NCBI GenBank assembly: GCA_964541605.1
Contig: CAZIQY010000055.1
Coordinates: 1-17,976 of the forward strand
Direction: 5' to 3'
Origin: CAZIQY01 sp964541605
Lineage (GTDB): Bacteria; Desulfobacterota; Syntrophia; Syntrophales; UBA2185
Length of the DNA stretch: 17,976 bases
Below, piece by piece: positions 7,787 to 14,152 of the stretch. The notes under the pieces are model-generated. The model saw only the letters and a program-made list of their open reading frames with translations. It made no database searches and was not told the DNA's origin. Positions within the stretch are counted from its first letter, which is position 1; the number at the start of each line of letters is the position of its first letter. A program made the translations under genes and the position numbers.

Positions 7787-9774
7787 CCCTCTTTCCTCTC
7801 TTTTGGCAGGGAAAAACTGAAGGTGCTTCCCGAGCCCCATTCGCTTGTCAATTGGATTTGCCCTCCCATAAGTTCCACAAGTCTTTTACATATGGAAAGG
7901 CCCAGGCTCGTCCCTTCGTATTTCCGGGTCATTCCCGAATCGATCTGCCCGAAGGCCTGAAAAACGGTTTGCATGTCCTCCTTCTTGATGCCGATGCCGG
8001 TATCGACAACCCTTATCTCAATCATGTCCCCTTCCGGTTCACATTCTATTTTTACCGAACCGGTTTCCGTGAACTTTACGGCATTGCTGATCAGGTTCAA
8101 AAGAATCTGTTCCACGCGCCGGCGGTCTGCGGTTATCGTGGCTATTTCGGGAGATATCGCATATGAAAGGTTAAGGCCCTTTTTACCGGCAAGGGGACGG
8201 GCGGTCTCCACCACTTTTTCTATAACGGAACGCAGATCGAAGTTTTCATACGCGATCTGCAACTGTCCAGCTTCGATCTTGGATATATCCAGGACATCAT
8301 TGATCAGCGAAAGCAGGTGCTGTGCGCTGCCTTTCACCATGTTCAGTTGTTTTTTCTGCTCGTCATTCAAAGGTCCCACGATCCCCTGGAGAATGATGCC
8401 GGTGAAACCGATGATCGAATTAAGAGGGGTTCGCAGTTCGTGCGACATGGTCGCCAGGAAAGCGGATTTCAGTCTGTCCGCCGCTTCGGCGTGTTCTTTT
8501 GCGATAGCAAGTTCGTTAAGTGTCTGAATACGCTCTTTAATTTCCGCTGAAAGACTCTCGTTCACCTCTTCAAGCCGGGTGGTACGCTCCCTGACCAGCT
8601 CCTCGAGATGATCCCTGTGTACGATGAGATCGGCCTCCGTATCTTTCAATGACTTATATGTTGTGCTGAGGGTATCGATCATCTGGTTATAGGAATTCGC
8701 CAACAATCCGATTTCATCCCGAGAGTTAATATCGATGCGGCGCTCAAGATTCGACGTCTTAGTGATGTAATCGGTTTCATCGATGAACTTTTTTATTGGT
8801 CTCACAACATATACATTGAGTCCGATATAAGTAAGGATACTCAATAATATCAAACCGATCGCGAGACCTGAAACGGTCATGACGATCTGACCGATGATCT
8901 GCTTTTCGATATTTCTCGAAGGGATAAGAATGGCGATTCTCCAATCCTGTTCGGTGGAATTCATCCAAAACACATAATTTTTCTCATTCCGGATATTTAT
9001 AGAGAAAAATCCCTTTCTGGATTGTGCCAATACTCCCGGAAGTTCAGGCGAATAATCTTTTACGTTTTTAAAAAGCATCTCGTTGCTCAGGCCGGCTAAG
9101 ACCACGCCGGTTCTGTCCAAAAGAACGATCTTGCCCGGAGGATTGGTCTCAAAATTAGTAATATAATTTGTCAATTTCACCAATGTTACATCGGCGCCCA
9201 AGACCCCGTAAAACACGCCGTTTCCATCGACAAGGGCCCGGACAATGCCGATGTTGACATCTGATGTCGTGAGCGAAGGGTACGCGTCGGTCATCGCCAC
9301 CTTCCCGGGATTGTTTTTAGCCAAAACATACCAGGGACGTTCTCTGGGATCATAACGGGTGGAACGTTCACGCTTGTGTGACCGCACAAAGCTGCCGTTT
9401 TCCCTTCCCATGTAGACGGAGTTCACATAGGGATGCGTCATGCGATAATTATTGAAAATATCGATTATTTTTTGCTCGGACTCCAGAATGCGGTATTTGA
9501 AGGTTTTTTCGTCAGCTTTGAGGAAGCTGGTAAAATGAGAGTCATTTCGCGACAGGACAGCTTCATTTGCCGCCAAAGTGTTGACGTCGTTTTCCACCTC
9601 GGCAAAAAAGGCATTCAAAACAAAGTCAACGTGTTGAAGTTCGTTTGATACGTCTGCCTGGATTGACCTTAATCTTTCCTCCCAAAGCTGCGAATAAAAA
9701 ACACCTCCCAGGATGAGCAAGATGAACATCGTGCTGAGAGCATAAAGGACTAACAATCTGGTCCGAAGTTTCAT
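7783..9774 (-). CDS. Membrane sensor histidine kinase (dCache-HAMP-HisKA-HATPase)
   Basis: A 663-residue inner-membrane kinase. A first membrane helix lies at about 7-28 and a second at about 293-324. Between them some 265 periplasmic residues look like a double-Cache ligand domain, with the RPWYVLA and GVLGADVTL signatures. HAMP follows at about 322-375, then a coiled coil to about 430. The HisKA phospho-acceptor is H445 in FLATMSHELRTPLN. The ATPase domain has the N box (N560, N564), DTGIGI at 591-596 and GTSLGL at 621-626, a small variant of the usual GTGLGL. It lacks its own receiver; the following gene supplies one through an ATGA overlap. The ATG is preceded by AGGA at 8 bases and lies 12 bases after the decayed REC-PAS-HD-GYP gene, suggesting one operon. 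The ligand is not predictable; Cache domains often bind small organic acids or amino acids. Confidence 0.94.
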   Translation of the reverse strand: MKLRTRLLVLYALSTMFILLILGGVFYSQLWEERLRSIQADVSNELQHVDFVLNAFFAEVENDVNTLAANEAVLSRNDSHFTSFLKADEKTFKYRILESEQKIIDIFNNYRMTHPYVNSVYMGRENGSFVRSHKRERSTRYDPRERPWYVLAKNNPGKVAMTDAYPSLTTSDVNIGIVRALVDGNGVFYGVLGADVTLVKLTNYITNFETNPPGKIVLLDRTGVVLAGLSNEMLFKNVKDYSPELPGVLAQSRKGFFSINIRNEKNYVFWMNSTEQDWRIAILIPSRNIEKQIIGQIVMTVSGLAIGLILLSILTYIGLNVYVVRPIKKFIDETDYITKTSNLERRIDINSRDEIGLLANSYNQMIDTLSTTYKSLKDTEADLIVHRDHLEELVRERTTRLEEVNESLSAEIKERIQTLNELAIAKEHAEAADRLKSAFLATMSHELRTPLNSIIGFTGIILQGIVGPLNDEQKKQLNMVKGSAQHLLSLINDVLDISKIEAGQLQIAYENFDLRSVIEKVVETARPLAGKKGLNLSYAISPEIATITADRRRVEQILLNLISNAVKFTETGSVKIECEPEGDMIEIRVVDTGIGIKKEDMQTVFQAFGQIDSGMTRKYEGTSLGLSICKRLVELMGGQIQLTSEWGSGSTFSFSLPKERKEG

Positions 9775-9786
9775 GGCGGCATCCTG

Positions 9787-10742
9787 CTAAAACCGGTATT
9801 TTTCTTCTTTAAACAGCCGTAAACAGGCATCCGCGACGGCTGCATCATACAGGACGCCTCTGTTCTTCTCGATTTCCGCCAGAGCCGCATCGATCCCCAA
9901 GGCGGGACGATAGGGCCGGTGAGAGGCCATGGCTTCCACCACGTCGGCCACAGACATGATCCGGGCCTCCATGATAATGTCATCCCCCTTCAGTTTTCTT
10001 GGATAATCATGCTCGTTCTGGATTGCCCGTCTTTGTCCCGAAACACCACAGCGGTCGTTTCGCCGATGAACGGCTGTCCGTCGCTTTTCAAATACCTGAT
10101 TTCCCCTCTGGCTTTTCCGGTACACTCCCTCGTTTCGAGGAGAAACGGCAATTGCGGATCGGTCGTATCGACGACGGCGTTTCTCCCTCCCCGGCAGATT
10201 TCGGCTTCCGTGCGCCCGAACATGCGGCACGCCGCGGGATTGGCGCTGAAAATCGTGCCGTTGGGCGCGGTCAGAAGAATCGCGTCATCGCTGTTCTCAA
10301 AAAGCAGACGGCAGCGTTCCTCGCTCGCATGGAGGGCTTCCGCCATCTGCTTGAATTTTCTTCTGGATTCCGTTTCCTTCAGTTCCCTTTCAACGGCGGG
10401 AGCGAGGCGCGACAGCCTGTCTTTCATGACGTAGTCATGGGCGCCCGCCTTCAAGACCGCTACCGCCATTTCTTCGTCAATCTTTCCGGAAACAATGATG
10501 AAGGGGATATCGATCCCCGCGTTTTTTAGCAGCTCAAGAGCGGCGATGCCGCTGAAACAAGGCATGGAATAATCGGCGAGGACGATGTCCCAATCCCTCC
10601 TTCGCAGGGCGTCTTCCACGGCTTCCGGCGTTTCAACCCGCTCATAGGTCGTATCATAGCCGCTCTTCCTGAGCGAACGCACCGCAAGCAACGCATCGTC
10701 TTCTGAATCTTCTACAATTAAAACGCGCAGGGGTTTTTCCAT
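9787..10742 (-). pseudogene. Broken REC-PAS-HD-GYP gene with internal deletion and frame change
   Basis: The first 250 codons (10742-9990) encode a receiver (E11/D12, D57, K107 in DYVMKDRLSRL) and a PAS domain (about 140-248), then stop at a TGA. In another frame, from about 10010 to 9787, roughly 70 codons encode the C-terminal tail of an HD-GYP domain (RIMSVADVVEAMASHRPYR ... CLRLFKEEKYRF), closely matching the intact paralogue at 130-2436. The HD motif and the first G of GYP are absent. The two parts meet at TATCCAAGA (10006-9998), which reads IIQ(E) in the PAS frame and YPR in the HD-GYP frame. Compared with the paralogue about 130 residues are gone. The remaining REC-PAS protein could still be made and folded, but not as a phosphodiesterase. 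The start ATG has AAGGA upstream. Downstream lies the kinase gene. Confidence 0.85.
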
Positions 10743-10771
10743 TATATCAATCCTTTTTGGCAGGAGTCGAA

Positions 10772-10802
10772 TATTCCGGTGGGAGTATTCCGGATATTCC
10801 GG
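10772..10802. repeat. Three copies of TATTCCGG upstream of the REC-PAS gene
   Basis: TATTCCGG occurs at 10772-10779, 10786-10793 and 10795-10802, that is 30-60 bases before the REC-PAS start codon. The last two copies form the palindrome CCGGA-TAT-TCCGG (10790-10802). The position suits a regulator binding site, but nothing else supports it. Confidence 0.4.
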
Positions 10803-10824
10803 GGACGTAATGCCGATTTATGTA

Positions 10825-11511
10825 TCATGTCAAAGGAATAGCAAACTTTCCGGTCATGACCGTATCCTCAAAATAACGTTTCGTGTCCCGCCATGCATGG
10901 TCAGAAAGTCGTTCAAATCGTCCTCTGTCTGTCGTATACATGTTCACGTTCAAATCCCGCTCGGCGTCGTCAAAATAGATCAGACTCTTCTTCAGTTGAA
11001 AAAACATCTCTTCGCCAACGGCGTATTTCCGGCCAAGATCCCGAAGAAGGGCCTCAAAAGTGAAACCGGCGCTTTCCAGTATGAACTTCAGATCGATAAA
11101 ATCCTTGCACGCCCCGCGTTGGTTGATAGCAATTAGCTTCATGAGCGCCAGATCGCGGAGCGACGCTACCGGCGTCGGCAGGGCGTCATCTGAGACAGGC
11201 GTCTCTATGAGGTCATAGGGATAGGCAAAAAGACTGAATCCTGTGCTGTTCAGGGTGACAACCAGGGTATTCCTCTCAATTTTTACGGCTGATAATTTAA
11301 AATCCCCGGGAAGATCTGTTTGCAGCCTCTTGTACCATTGCAGGCTATCCAGGTCATGGGGCGTGAAAAAGTCAAGATCCACGGAGAGTCGATGGCCAAG
11401 ATGAAGAGCCACAGCGGTGCCGCCCGCCAAATATGTTTGCGGGGGGAGATCCCTCAGGATCGGGCTTTTCAGAATGGCTGCCATATCCGCGGTGATACAT
11501 CGGAAAAACAT
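10825..11511 (-). CDS. Nucleotidyltransferase of the AbiEii/AbiGii toxin type
   Basis: A 228-residue protein of the DUF1814/AbiEii nucleotidyltransferase group, members of which act as toxins in type IV-like systems by nucleotide transfer. The core motif is YLAGGTAVALHLGHR followed by SVDLDFF (residues about 27-49), giving the GG and DxD signature. A second conserved stretch, DLALMKLIAI followed by KDFIDL, carries the expected Lys and Lys-Asp pair. The start ATG is preceded by GGGAGG at 7 bases and overlaps the upstream gene by 43 bases, the usual arrangement of an antitoxin-toxin pair. No membrane segment is seen. Whether it acts as a toxin or phage defence here is inference from family and context. 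Confidence 0.87.
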   Translation of the reverse strand: MFFRCITADMAAILKSPILRDLPPQTYLAGGTAVALHLGHRLSVDLDFFTPHDLDSLQWYKRLQTDLPGDFKLSAVKIERNTLVVTLNSTGFSLFAYPYDLIETPVSDDALPTPVASLRDLALMKLIAINQRGACKDFIDLKFILESAGFTFEALLRDLGRKYAVGEEMFFQLKKSLIYFDDAERDLNVNMYTTDRGRFERLSDHAWRDTKRYFEDTVMTGKFAIPLT

Positions 11512-11786
11512 CGTGTAGCCTCCCGGGAAATATCTAATAACCTGGCAAAATAATTAACCGTTTTGGGGCTGAGGTTCCGGCTGTTACGAACCACCTCTCT
11601 GATGAATTCATCACCGTAGTATGAAACAACCGTTTGGAAGTCTCTCTCCGTTCCAAGTTCAAGAATCCTTTCAACGATAACGAATTTGTCTCCCTCCGGA
11701 TCTAACGAGCCTTTATCCCAGAACAGTCCTTTTCTGGTAGCGATGATTCTCTGGATAGAATCGTTCACAGATAAGATACCTCTCAA
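11469..11786 (-). CDS. DUF6922-type small protein, putative antitoxin
   Basis: About 100 residues, resembling the DUF6922 proteins that commonly precede AbiEii-type nucleotidyltransferases. Features are KGLFWDKGSLDPEGDKFVIV, an ERILELG helix, and a helical C-terminal half (FIREVVRNSRNLSPKTVNYF) that could bind DNA or the partner. The start is uncertain: the longest frame begins with TTG at 11786, but AGAGG stands 10 bases before an in-frame GTG at 11768 (residue 7), which would give 99 residues and seems better. The 43-base overlap with the nucleotidyltransferase supports coupled expression. Its role as antitoxin is inferred from gene order only. Confidence 0.8.
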   Translation of the reverse strand: MRGILSVNDSIQRIIATRKGLFWDKGSLDPEGDKFVIVERILELGTERDFQTVVSYYGDEFIREVVRNSRNLSPKTVNYFARLLDISREATRCFSDVSPRIWQPF

Positions 11787-11803
11787 TACATGATTGATAT
11801 TTC

Positions 11804-11824
11804 TTAACTTATACGATTAGTTAA
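11804..11824. promoter_or_regulatory. Candidate operator before the DUF6922/nucleotidyltransferase operon
   Basis: A perfect inverted repeat TTAACT (11804-11809) / AGTTAA (11819-11824) with a 9-base spacer lies 36-56 bases upstream of the probable GTG start. Its position between two transcription units fits autoregulation by the antitoxin, but no clean promoter could be assigned. Confidence 0.35.
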
Positions 11825-11832
11825 CATATGCG

Positions 11833-13011
11833 TCAAGGAGAAAGGATTTTTATTCGGGGTTGCGCTTCGCCTCTGTCAATCATTTTATACAGATGACGGA
11901 CGACCGCTGCATCGATTTTCCCTACGGACACAAGATGGTCGAATTCTTTCTTTATGACATCGGGATCCATTGCCTCCCGGTACGGCCGATTGGTCATCAG
12001 GGCGTCATAAATGTCGGCGACTACCAGAATGCGGGTAATGGGTGTGATTTCTTCCCCTTTGAGACCATCCGGATATCCTGATCCGTCGAGCTGTTCGTGA
12101 TGGTGCCTGATGGGATCCAGAAGATGCTTAAATGTTTTCAATGGCAATACAATGCTTTCGCCGATGACGGGATGCTTTCTGATTATATCCCTCTCCTCCA
12201 TGTTGAGTGTCCCCGGCTTTATCAGAACGGCGTCCCTGATTCCGATCTTGCCGACATCGTGCAGTCTTGAAGCATCCCAAAGGGTTTGAATGCTGCTATC
12301 CGGCAGGCCCATCGATTGCCCGATCTTCCGGGCATATTCACCGACGCGGTCCGAATGTCCGCGTGAATAGGGATCCCTTGCTTCCACTGCCATGGCCAGA
12401 GCTGCCATGGTTTCAAAGTATGTCTGCTCCGCATCTTCATTCAATTTTGCGTTTTCAAAAGAAATGGCGATCTGGTGGCTTAAATTGGCAACAATGGTCA
12501 GATCGTCGTCCGAAAAATTTCCGCCATAACGGTTTCCGGACAAACAAAGAACCCCCCATGTTTTCCCCCGGTAGACGAGGGGCGAACAGACCAGCGGAGG
12601 GGCGAACAGTTTATCTGTCTGTCCTCCGCTTTCCATCGCCGGCAAAATAAATATCCTGTTTTCTTTTGAAATCAGATCCAGGTACGCTTGCGCATCGGAC
12701 ATTACCCGCTCCGAAGGAACGCCCTCTTTGCCGACCCACGCTCTCAGGATGTAGCGGCCGTCTTCAACGGAAAACAGGGCGCCCCTTTCCGCATCCAGTG
12801 CATCAACAGCCGTTTCCAATACCAGACGGATCAAATTGTCGAAATTTTCAACGGAAGAAAGAACTTCGCTTACCTTCTTCAGAACGTCATGGAGCGTTTT
12901 TTTTGTCTCCTCAAGCTGATGCAGATTATCGTCAAGTCGATTCAGGATTTGACTGAATGACTTGGCCAGTTCGGCGACTTCCCCCTCTTCTTTGGCCAGC
13001 TCTATCAGCAC
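11833..13011 (-). CDS. HAMP-linker GAF HD-GYP phosphodiesterase (3' frame of a split gene)
   Basis: This open frame of 392 residues (GTG at 13011 if translated on its own) encodes the second half of a HAMP helix and coiled coil (ELAKSFSQILNRLDDNL, about 14-45), a GAF domain (about 47-190) and an HD-GYP domain (about 197-380) with HDVGKIG at 251-257 and DGSGYPDG at 309-316. Catalytic motifs are intact, so cyclic-di-GMP hydrolysis is expected. The GTG has no good ribosome binding site and falls within a HAMP domain, so this is unlikely to be the natural start. The frame is open back to 13038, where it meets the membrane-anchor frame 13286-13005 at a run of seven A. A -1 shift there gives a single protein of 484 residues: TM, TM, HAMP, GAF, HD-GYP. 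An assembly error, a real mutation and programmed slippage are all possible. Confidence 0.85.
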   Translation of the reverse strand: MLIELAKEEGEVAELAKSFSQILNRLDDNLHQLEETKKTLHDVLKKVSEVLSSVENFDNLIRLVLETAVDALDAERGALFSVEDGRYILRAWVGKEGVPSERVMSDAQAYLDLISKENRIFILPAMESGGQTDKLFAPPLVCSPLVYRGKTWGVLCLSGNRYGGNFSDDDLTIVANLSHQIAISFENAKLNEDAEQTYFETMAALAMAVEARDPYSRGHSDRVGEYARKIGQSMGLPDSSIQTLWDASRLHDVGKIGIRDAVLIKPGTLNMEERDIIRKHPVIGESIVLPLKTFKHLLDPIRHHHEQLDGSGYPDGLKGEEITPITRILVVADIYDALMTNRPYREAMDPDVIKKEFDHLVSVGKIDAAVVRHLYKMIDRGEAQPRIKILSP

Positions 13012-13286
13012 TTTTTCATCGACTTTTTCGAAAGCGGTTTTTTTATGCTTTCCGTGAAGGTTACAATCCGCCTGAGAGCCGTATGCATGCCGACGAAACC
13101 GATAAGAGAGATGATTCCGACCATAACCAGCAGAAGACTGAAATGGGTATCTGAAATTCTAATGAAGCTGCCGGTATCGTCATAGAGACTATGGAGATAA
13201 AAAAGAATGATAATGGGAATTACGGCGAATCCCACGTAAAAAATAGAAAATCTGCGCAGCAGAGAATTTGACTTGGGCGTTGTCAT
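13005..13286 (-). CDS. Membrane anchor and HAMP start (5' frame of the split HD-GYP gene)
   Basis: This frame starts at the ATG at 13286, preceded by GGTGA at short spacing; ten more codons upstream are open but have no better site. It encodes a short basic N-terminus, a membrane helix (about 13-32), a 15-residue loop, a second helix (about 48-70) and the start of a HAMP-like segment (ALRRIVTFTESIKK), then runs out of frame and ends at 13005. The tail after the A-run (PLSKKSMKKC) looks like out-of-frame sequence. With so small a periplasmic loop the complete protein would probably sense through GAF or the membrane rather than a periplasmic ligand. Its continuation is the GAF-HD-GYP frame at 13038-11833. 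Confidence 0.75.
   Translation of the reverse strand: MTTPKSNSLLRRFSIFYVGFAVIPIIILFYLHSLYDDTGSFIRISDTHFSLLLVMVGIISLIGFVGMHTALRRIVTFTESIKKPLSKKSMKKC
13038..13044 (-). other. A7 slippery site joining the two frames of the HD-GYP gene
   Basis: The minus strand reads ATA AAA AAA CCG in the membrane-anchor frame, so the heptamer A AAA AAA is exactly in phase (X XXY YYZ) for a -1 shift. After the shift the reading continues ACC GCT TTC GAA AAA GTC without a stop into HAMP, GAF and HD-GYP. The two parts are 83 codons and 401 codons. The heptamer is a known class of -1 slippery sequence and A-runs also promote polymerase slippage and sequencing indels. Confidence 0.7.
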
Positions 13287-13323
13287 GATTTCACCAATTT
13301 GTGTTAATGTTACCATAAAAATA

Positions 13324-13350
13324 ATTATAAAGGAAATTATAAGCTTTCAA
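13324..13350 (-). promoter_or_regulatory. Candidate promoter for the membrane HD-GYP gene
   Basis: On the minus strand TTGAAA (13350-13345) is followed by a perfect TATAAT (13329-13324) with a 15-base spacer; a 17-base spacer to TAATTA is an alternative. It lies about 40 bases upstream of the ATG at 13286 and after the end of vapC, so the HD-GYP gene can be its own unit. Confidence 0.4.
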
Positions 13351-13360
13351 AAGTATAATT

Positions 13361-13385
13361 GGTGGAACCGCTTCGCTTGTCCACC
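13361..13385. repeat. REP-like hairpin between vapC and the HD-GYP gene
   Basis: GGTGGA (13361-13366) pairs with TCCACC (13380-13385) around a core CCGCTTCGCTTG. It resembles the dispersed 'GGTGG..GCTTCGC..CCACC' palindromes seen in many bacterial intergenic regions; the comparison is from memory. There is no T-run to make it a clear terminator for vapC, but it could attenuate read-through. Confidence 0.4.
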
Positions 13386-13440
13386 CTACATTTCTGTCTT
13401 CTGTGTTCTAACCCTGTATTCTCATATAAGGGAGGTTTGG

Positions 13441-13830
13441 TTAGAGAGTATAAAGTTTTAGTCGTTTGATTCTCGAAAAGTGTTCGATATTTCTTGTCAT
13501 TAATGGCAAATCGCGGGAGATGCATATGGCGGCGATTAAAATATCCTGATGTCCGATGAGCAGCCCTGTATTTTTCAAATCACTGTAAATCTGTGCCGCT
13601 ATCGCAGCATCTATCCTTTCCAGCGGGTAAACCGGCAAAAGGGATACCAGATCATCGATTTGTTTCAATCTCCATGAACCGGTTACTCCGGCATACAGTT
13701 CAAAGACCGTTACGGCGGTTAAAGCAAGAACGCCTTTATCTACCAGATCAATGATTCTTGAAGCGAAAGGTTCCCGGCCGGAGAAAAAATCTATGATGAC
13801 ATCCGTATCAGCAATTACAGCAGCGTCCAA
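13441..13830 (-). CDS. vapC: VapC-type PIN-domain ribonuclease toxin
   Basis: A 129-residue PIN domain. Acidic residues fit the family active site: D8 in ADTDVIIDFF, E44 in TVFELYAG and D96 in GHQDILIA, with TRNIEHF (112-118) as the fourth motif. It is predicted to be a magnesium-dependent RNase that cleaves tRNA or rRNA when free. The start is a TTG at 13830 preceded by GAGG at 5 bases, overlapping the antitoxin gene by 16 bases, so translation is coupled and toxin output probably kept low. All catalytic acids are present, so it should be active. The RNA target cannot be read from sequence. Confidence 0.9.
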   Translation of the reverse strand: MDAAVIADTDVIIDFFSGREPFASRIIDLVDKGVLALTAVTVFELYAGVTGSWRLKQIDDLVSLLPVYPLERIDAAIAAQIYSDLKNTGLLIGHQDILIAAICISRDLPLMTRNIEHFSRIKRLKLYTL

Positions 13831-14060
13831 TTCTTCCTCATTTCATCGATTCTGGCTTTTGTCTGCTTCGTTTCATCCGATGTCCAGCTACCCTTCATTT
13901 TCAGAACTTCTTTTTTAGCCTCTTCAGACTTTACCTGGCATTCTATATAGTGATCCAACGCTTCCTGAATGATGCCGGAATAGCCGCGCAGGCCTTTCCT
14001 GGCTGCCAGAGATAAAAGAAGGCTGCGATGATGATCCGAAATTTCTATGGTTGTCCTCAT
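13815..14060 (-). CDS. vapB: VapB-type ribbon-helix-helix antitoxin
   Basis: An 81-residue protein. Its N-terminus MRTTIEISDHHRSLLLSLAA and following GYSGIIQEALDHYI have the strand-helix-helix pattern of ribbon-helix-helix DNA-binding antitoxins. The charged C-terminal half (about 45-81) would wrap and neutralise the VapC toxin encoded next, with a 16-base gene overlap. The ATG follows GAGG at 8 bases. A palindrome over the -10 box of its own promoter suggests autorepression by VapB or the VapBC complex. Assignment is by fold pattern and context. Confidence 0.87.
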   Translation of the reverse strand: MRTTIEISDHHRSLLLSLAARKGLRGYSGIIQEALDHYIECQVKSEEAKKEVLKMKGSWTSDETKQTKARIDEMRKNWTLL

Positions 14061-14086
14061 GCTGATTACCTCGTGAGATATTTTAG

Positions 14087-14108
14087 TGCATTTTAATACT
14101 CAAATGCA
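14087..14108. promoter_or_regulatory. Probable VapB operator palindrome
   Basis: Perfect inverted repeat TGCATTT (14087-14093) / AAATGCA (14102-14108) with an 8-base spacer, lying over the -10 box and spacer of the vapBC promoter. This is where a ribbon-helix-helix antitoxin would bind to repress its own operon. Confidence 0.6.
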
Positions 14109-14118
14109 TATACGTCAA
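14090..14118 (-). promoter_or_regulatory. vapBC promoter
   Basis: On the minus strand TTGACG (14118-14113), 17-base spacer, TAAAAT (14095-14090): five of six matches in each box at ideal spacing. The -10 box lies 30 bases upstream of the vapB ATG. Confidence 0.65.
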
Positions 14119-14152
14119 TCAAAAAACCAGAACAAGCAGAATCATCAATAAA

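Noticed and set aside
7787..7840. An 18-codon N-terminal extension of the intact receiver
   Set aside because: It lies inside the kinase gene; the ATG at 7786 has a good ribosome binding site, an ATGA overlap and gives a standard receiver start.
7238..7960. A 240-codon plus-strand open frame
   Set aside because: It lies across the antisense of the receiver fragment, the receiver and the kinase end, has no recognisable domain and no ribosome binding site.
9771..9983. A 70-codon minus-strand frame overlapping the HD-GYP tail
   Set aside because: It is a tryptophan- and proline-rich shadow frame; the adjacent frame carries the recognisable HD-GYP tail.
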